Source: Shinella daejeonensis (lineage in GTDB: Bacteria > Pseudomonadota > Alphaproteobacteria > Rhizobiales > Rhizobiaceae). Taken from it: a DNA stretch of 64,000 bases. Below, piece after piece: positions 63,177 to 64,000 of this stretch. A model generated the notes under the pieces. It was given only the letters and a program-made list of their open reading frames with translations. It made no database searches and was not told where the DNA came from. The stretch covers positions 1 through 64,000 of the forward strand of contig NZ_JAHWXY010000007.1 of NCBI RefSeq assembly GCF_024281235.1, in the 5' to 3' direction. Made by a program: the position numbers and the translations under genes. Numbering within the stretch: position 1 is the stretch's first letter; each line of letters starts with the position of its first letter.

Positions 63177-64000
63177 TCAGTGACTATCGTGAATGTTTCG
63201 AACCTTGGTCTGTTCTGGCCCGGAATGTGACTGCATGATATCGATGTCGGCTGCTGTCTCCTCACCGTCGAGACAATATTCCTCGATCTGTAACGTTGAG
63301 AAATAGATGTTGAATCGCTCGCGCAGGAGATTATTCGCCTGCCGCAGCACCCGCTCACCGTCCTGCCAGTCCCGCACGCAGATGTGGCTTGAGAAGACAT
63401 TCCGCCCGGATGTCAGGCTCCAGGCATGGACGTGATGCACATCCGTAACTCCCTCCAGCCCTCGGATGGCCTCGATCGTGGCTTCCAGGTCGAGATCTTC
63501 CGGCGTGCCTTGCAACAGGATATGCAATGCCTCGCGCAGAATGCCCCAGGAAGCCCATAGCAGCACTAGCCCGAAGGCCATGCCAAGCAGCGGGTCGATG
63601 GCCAGAAAGCCCGTGAACCGGATCACCAGCGCCGAGATGATGATCAGGAAGCTGCCGATGAAGGTCTGCAGGATGTGCCAATACGCGCCGCGCATGTTCA
63701 GGTTGCCCTTCTGGCGTTCGTAGAGCAACCAGAGCGCAACAACCTCGGTGGCGATCCCGCCCGCAGCGGCGAACAGCATTGGCGTCGTGGCCAGTTCGAT
63801 TGGCTCCATGAGGCGCATCGCACCCATCCACAGCACTACAAGAGCCATCACGATGAGAAACAGGCCGTTGAAAAGGGCACCAAGAATCTCGGCCCGGACA
63901 TAGCCGAAGGTGCGCGCCGGGCTGGATTTCCGCTCAGTCAGGCGCAGCGCGACCAGCGCGATAAGGACGCCGCCCACGGCCGAGAAGGTGTGGAAGGCAT
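63177..64000 (-). CDS. cation diffusion facilitator (Zn/Co/Cd efflux), N-terminus outside window
   Basis: The frame is open through the window end (…AFHTFSAVGGVLIALVALRL at the edge), so the first 30 or so residues are missing. Four or five membrane helices, then a cytoplasmic domain (GTPEDLDLEATIEAIRGLEGVTDVHHVHAWSL). CDF proteins exchange Zn, Co, Cd or Fe for protons. First gene of the minus-strand metal run. Confidence 0.9.
   Translation of the reverse strand, partial: AFHTFSAVGGVLIALVALRLTERKSSPARTFGYVRAEILGALFNGLFLIVMALVVLWMGAMRLMEPIELATTPMLFAAAGGIATEVVALWLLYERQKGNLNMRGAYWHILQTFIGSFLIIISALVIRFTGFLAIDPLLGMAFGLVLLWASWGILREALHILLQGTPEDLDLEATIEAIRGLEGVTDVHHVHAWSLTSGRNVFSSHICVRDWQDGERVLRQANNLLRERFNIYFSTLQIEEYCLDGEETAADIDIMQSHSGPEQTKVRNIHDSH

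Overview
The window is almost entirely one GC-rich integrative and conjugative element (ICE) of an alphaproteobacterium. The initiator tRNA, the codon usage, the tra/trb gene order and the FseA/RdfS-type control genes resemble ICEs of Rhizobiales and Rhodobacteraceae. The species cannot be told from the sequence. The ICE abuts the 3' end of an initiator tRNA gene at base 71, and a large serine recombinase gene reads back into that tRNA. The far end of the ICE is not in the window.

Layout. 1-3.0 kb: tRNA-fMet, serine integrase, a DUF1778/GNAT toxin-antitoxin pair. 3.2-16.9 kb: an ArdC antirestriction gene split by a 12.7-kb second mobile element. That element has three tyrosine-recombinase-family genes plus a small HTH/coiled-coil gene in ATGA-coupled order, the layout I recall for strand-biased circularizing integrative elements (SE, Tn6283 type; intA-tfp-intB-srap). 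It carries its own ardC and a mercury operon with a natural MerB-MerA fusion. 16.9-33.9 kb: ICE maintenance and accessory genes (DUF2958, ParB-like, several conserved unknowns, a thermonuclease, a 1449-aa methylase/helicase of the strawberry-notch type, a toprim protein, DUF2493, SSB), many preceded by structured leaders or hairpins. 34.3-36.2 kb: the transfer switch (XRE regulator, DUF2285 protein, fseA split by a +1 frameshift, RdfS-like excisionase). 36.2-45.7 kb: repA with internal iterons, parA, a methyltransferase, DUF2840, traF, DUF736, lytic transglycosylase, relaxase, traG, copG. 45.7-47.8 kb: a nickel-type resistance block lodged between copG and trbB. 48.2-57.9 kb: trbBCDEJKLFGI, DUF2274 and a LysR regulator. 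58.9-64 kb: a minus-strand metal-resistance run (cytochrome c, small peptide, Cys-rich protein, DUF411, CopA ATPase, CDF transporter).

How it works together. FseA, made only when ribosomes shift +1 at about 35.23 kb, would turn on the rdfS operon. RdfS would then direct the serine integrase towards excision. TraF, the relaxase, TraG and the Trb channel would carry out transfer. RepA/ParA and the ParB-like protein would support replication and maintenance of the excised circle. ArdC-type proteins would protect incoming DNA. Cargo is metal resistance: Hg(II)/organomercury, Ni/Co, Cu and a CDF cation exporter.

The most unusual items are a 141-nt three-way-junction structure at 30161-30301, a hairpin leader with compensatory changes in front of three different genes (ardC, parB-like, 22795 gene), the fseA frameshift, the SE insertion in ardC, and the iterons inside repA.
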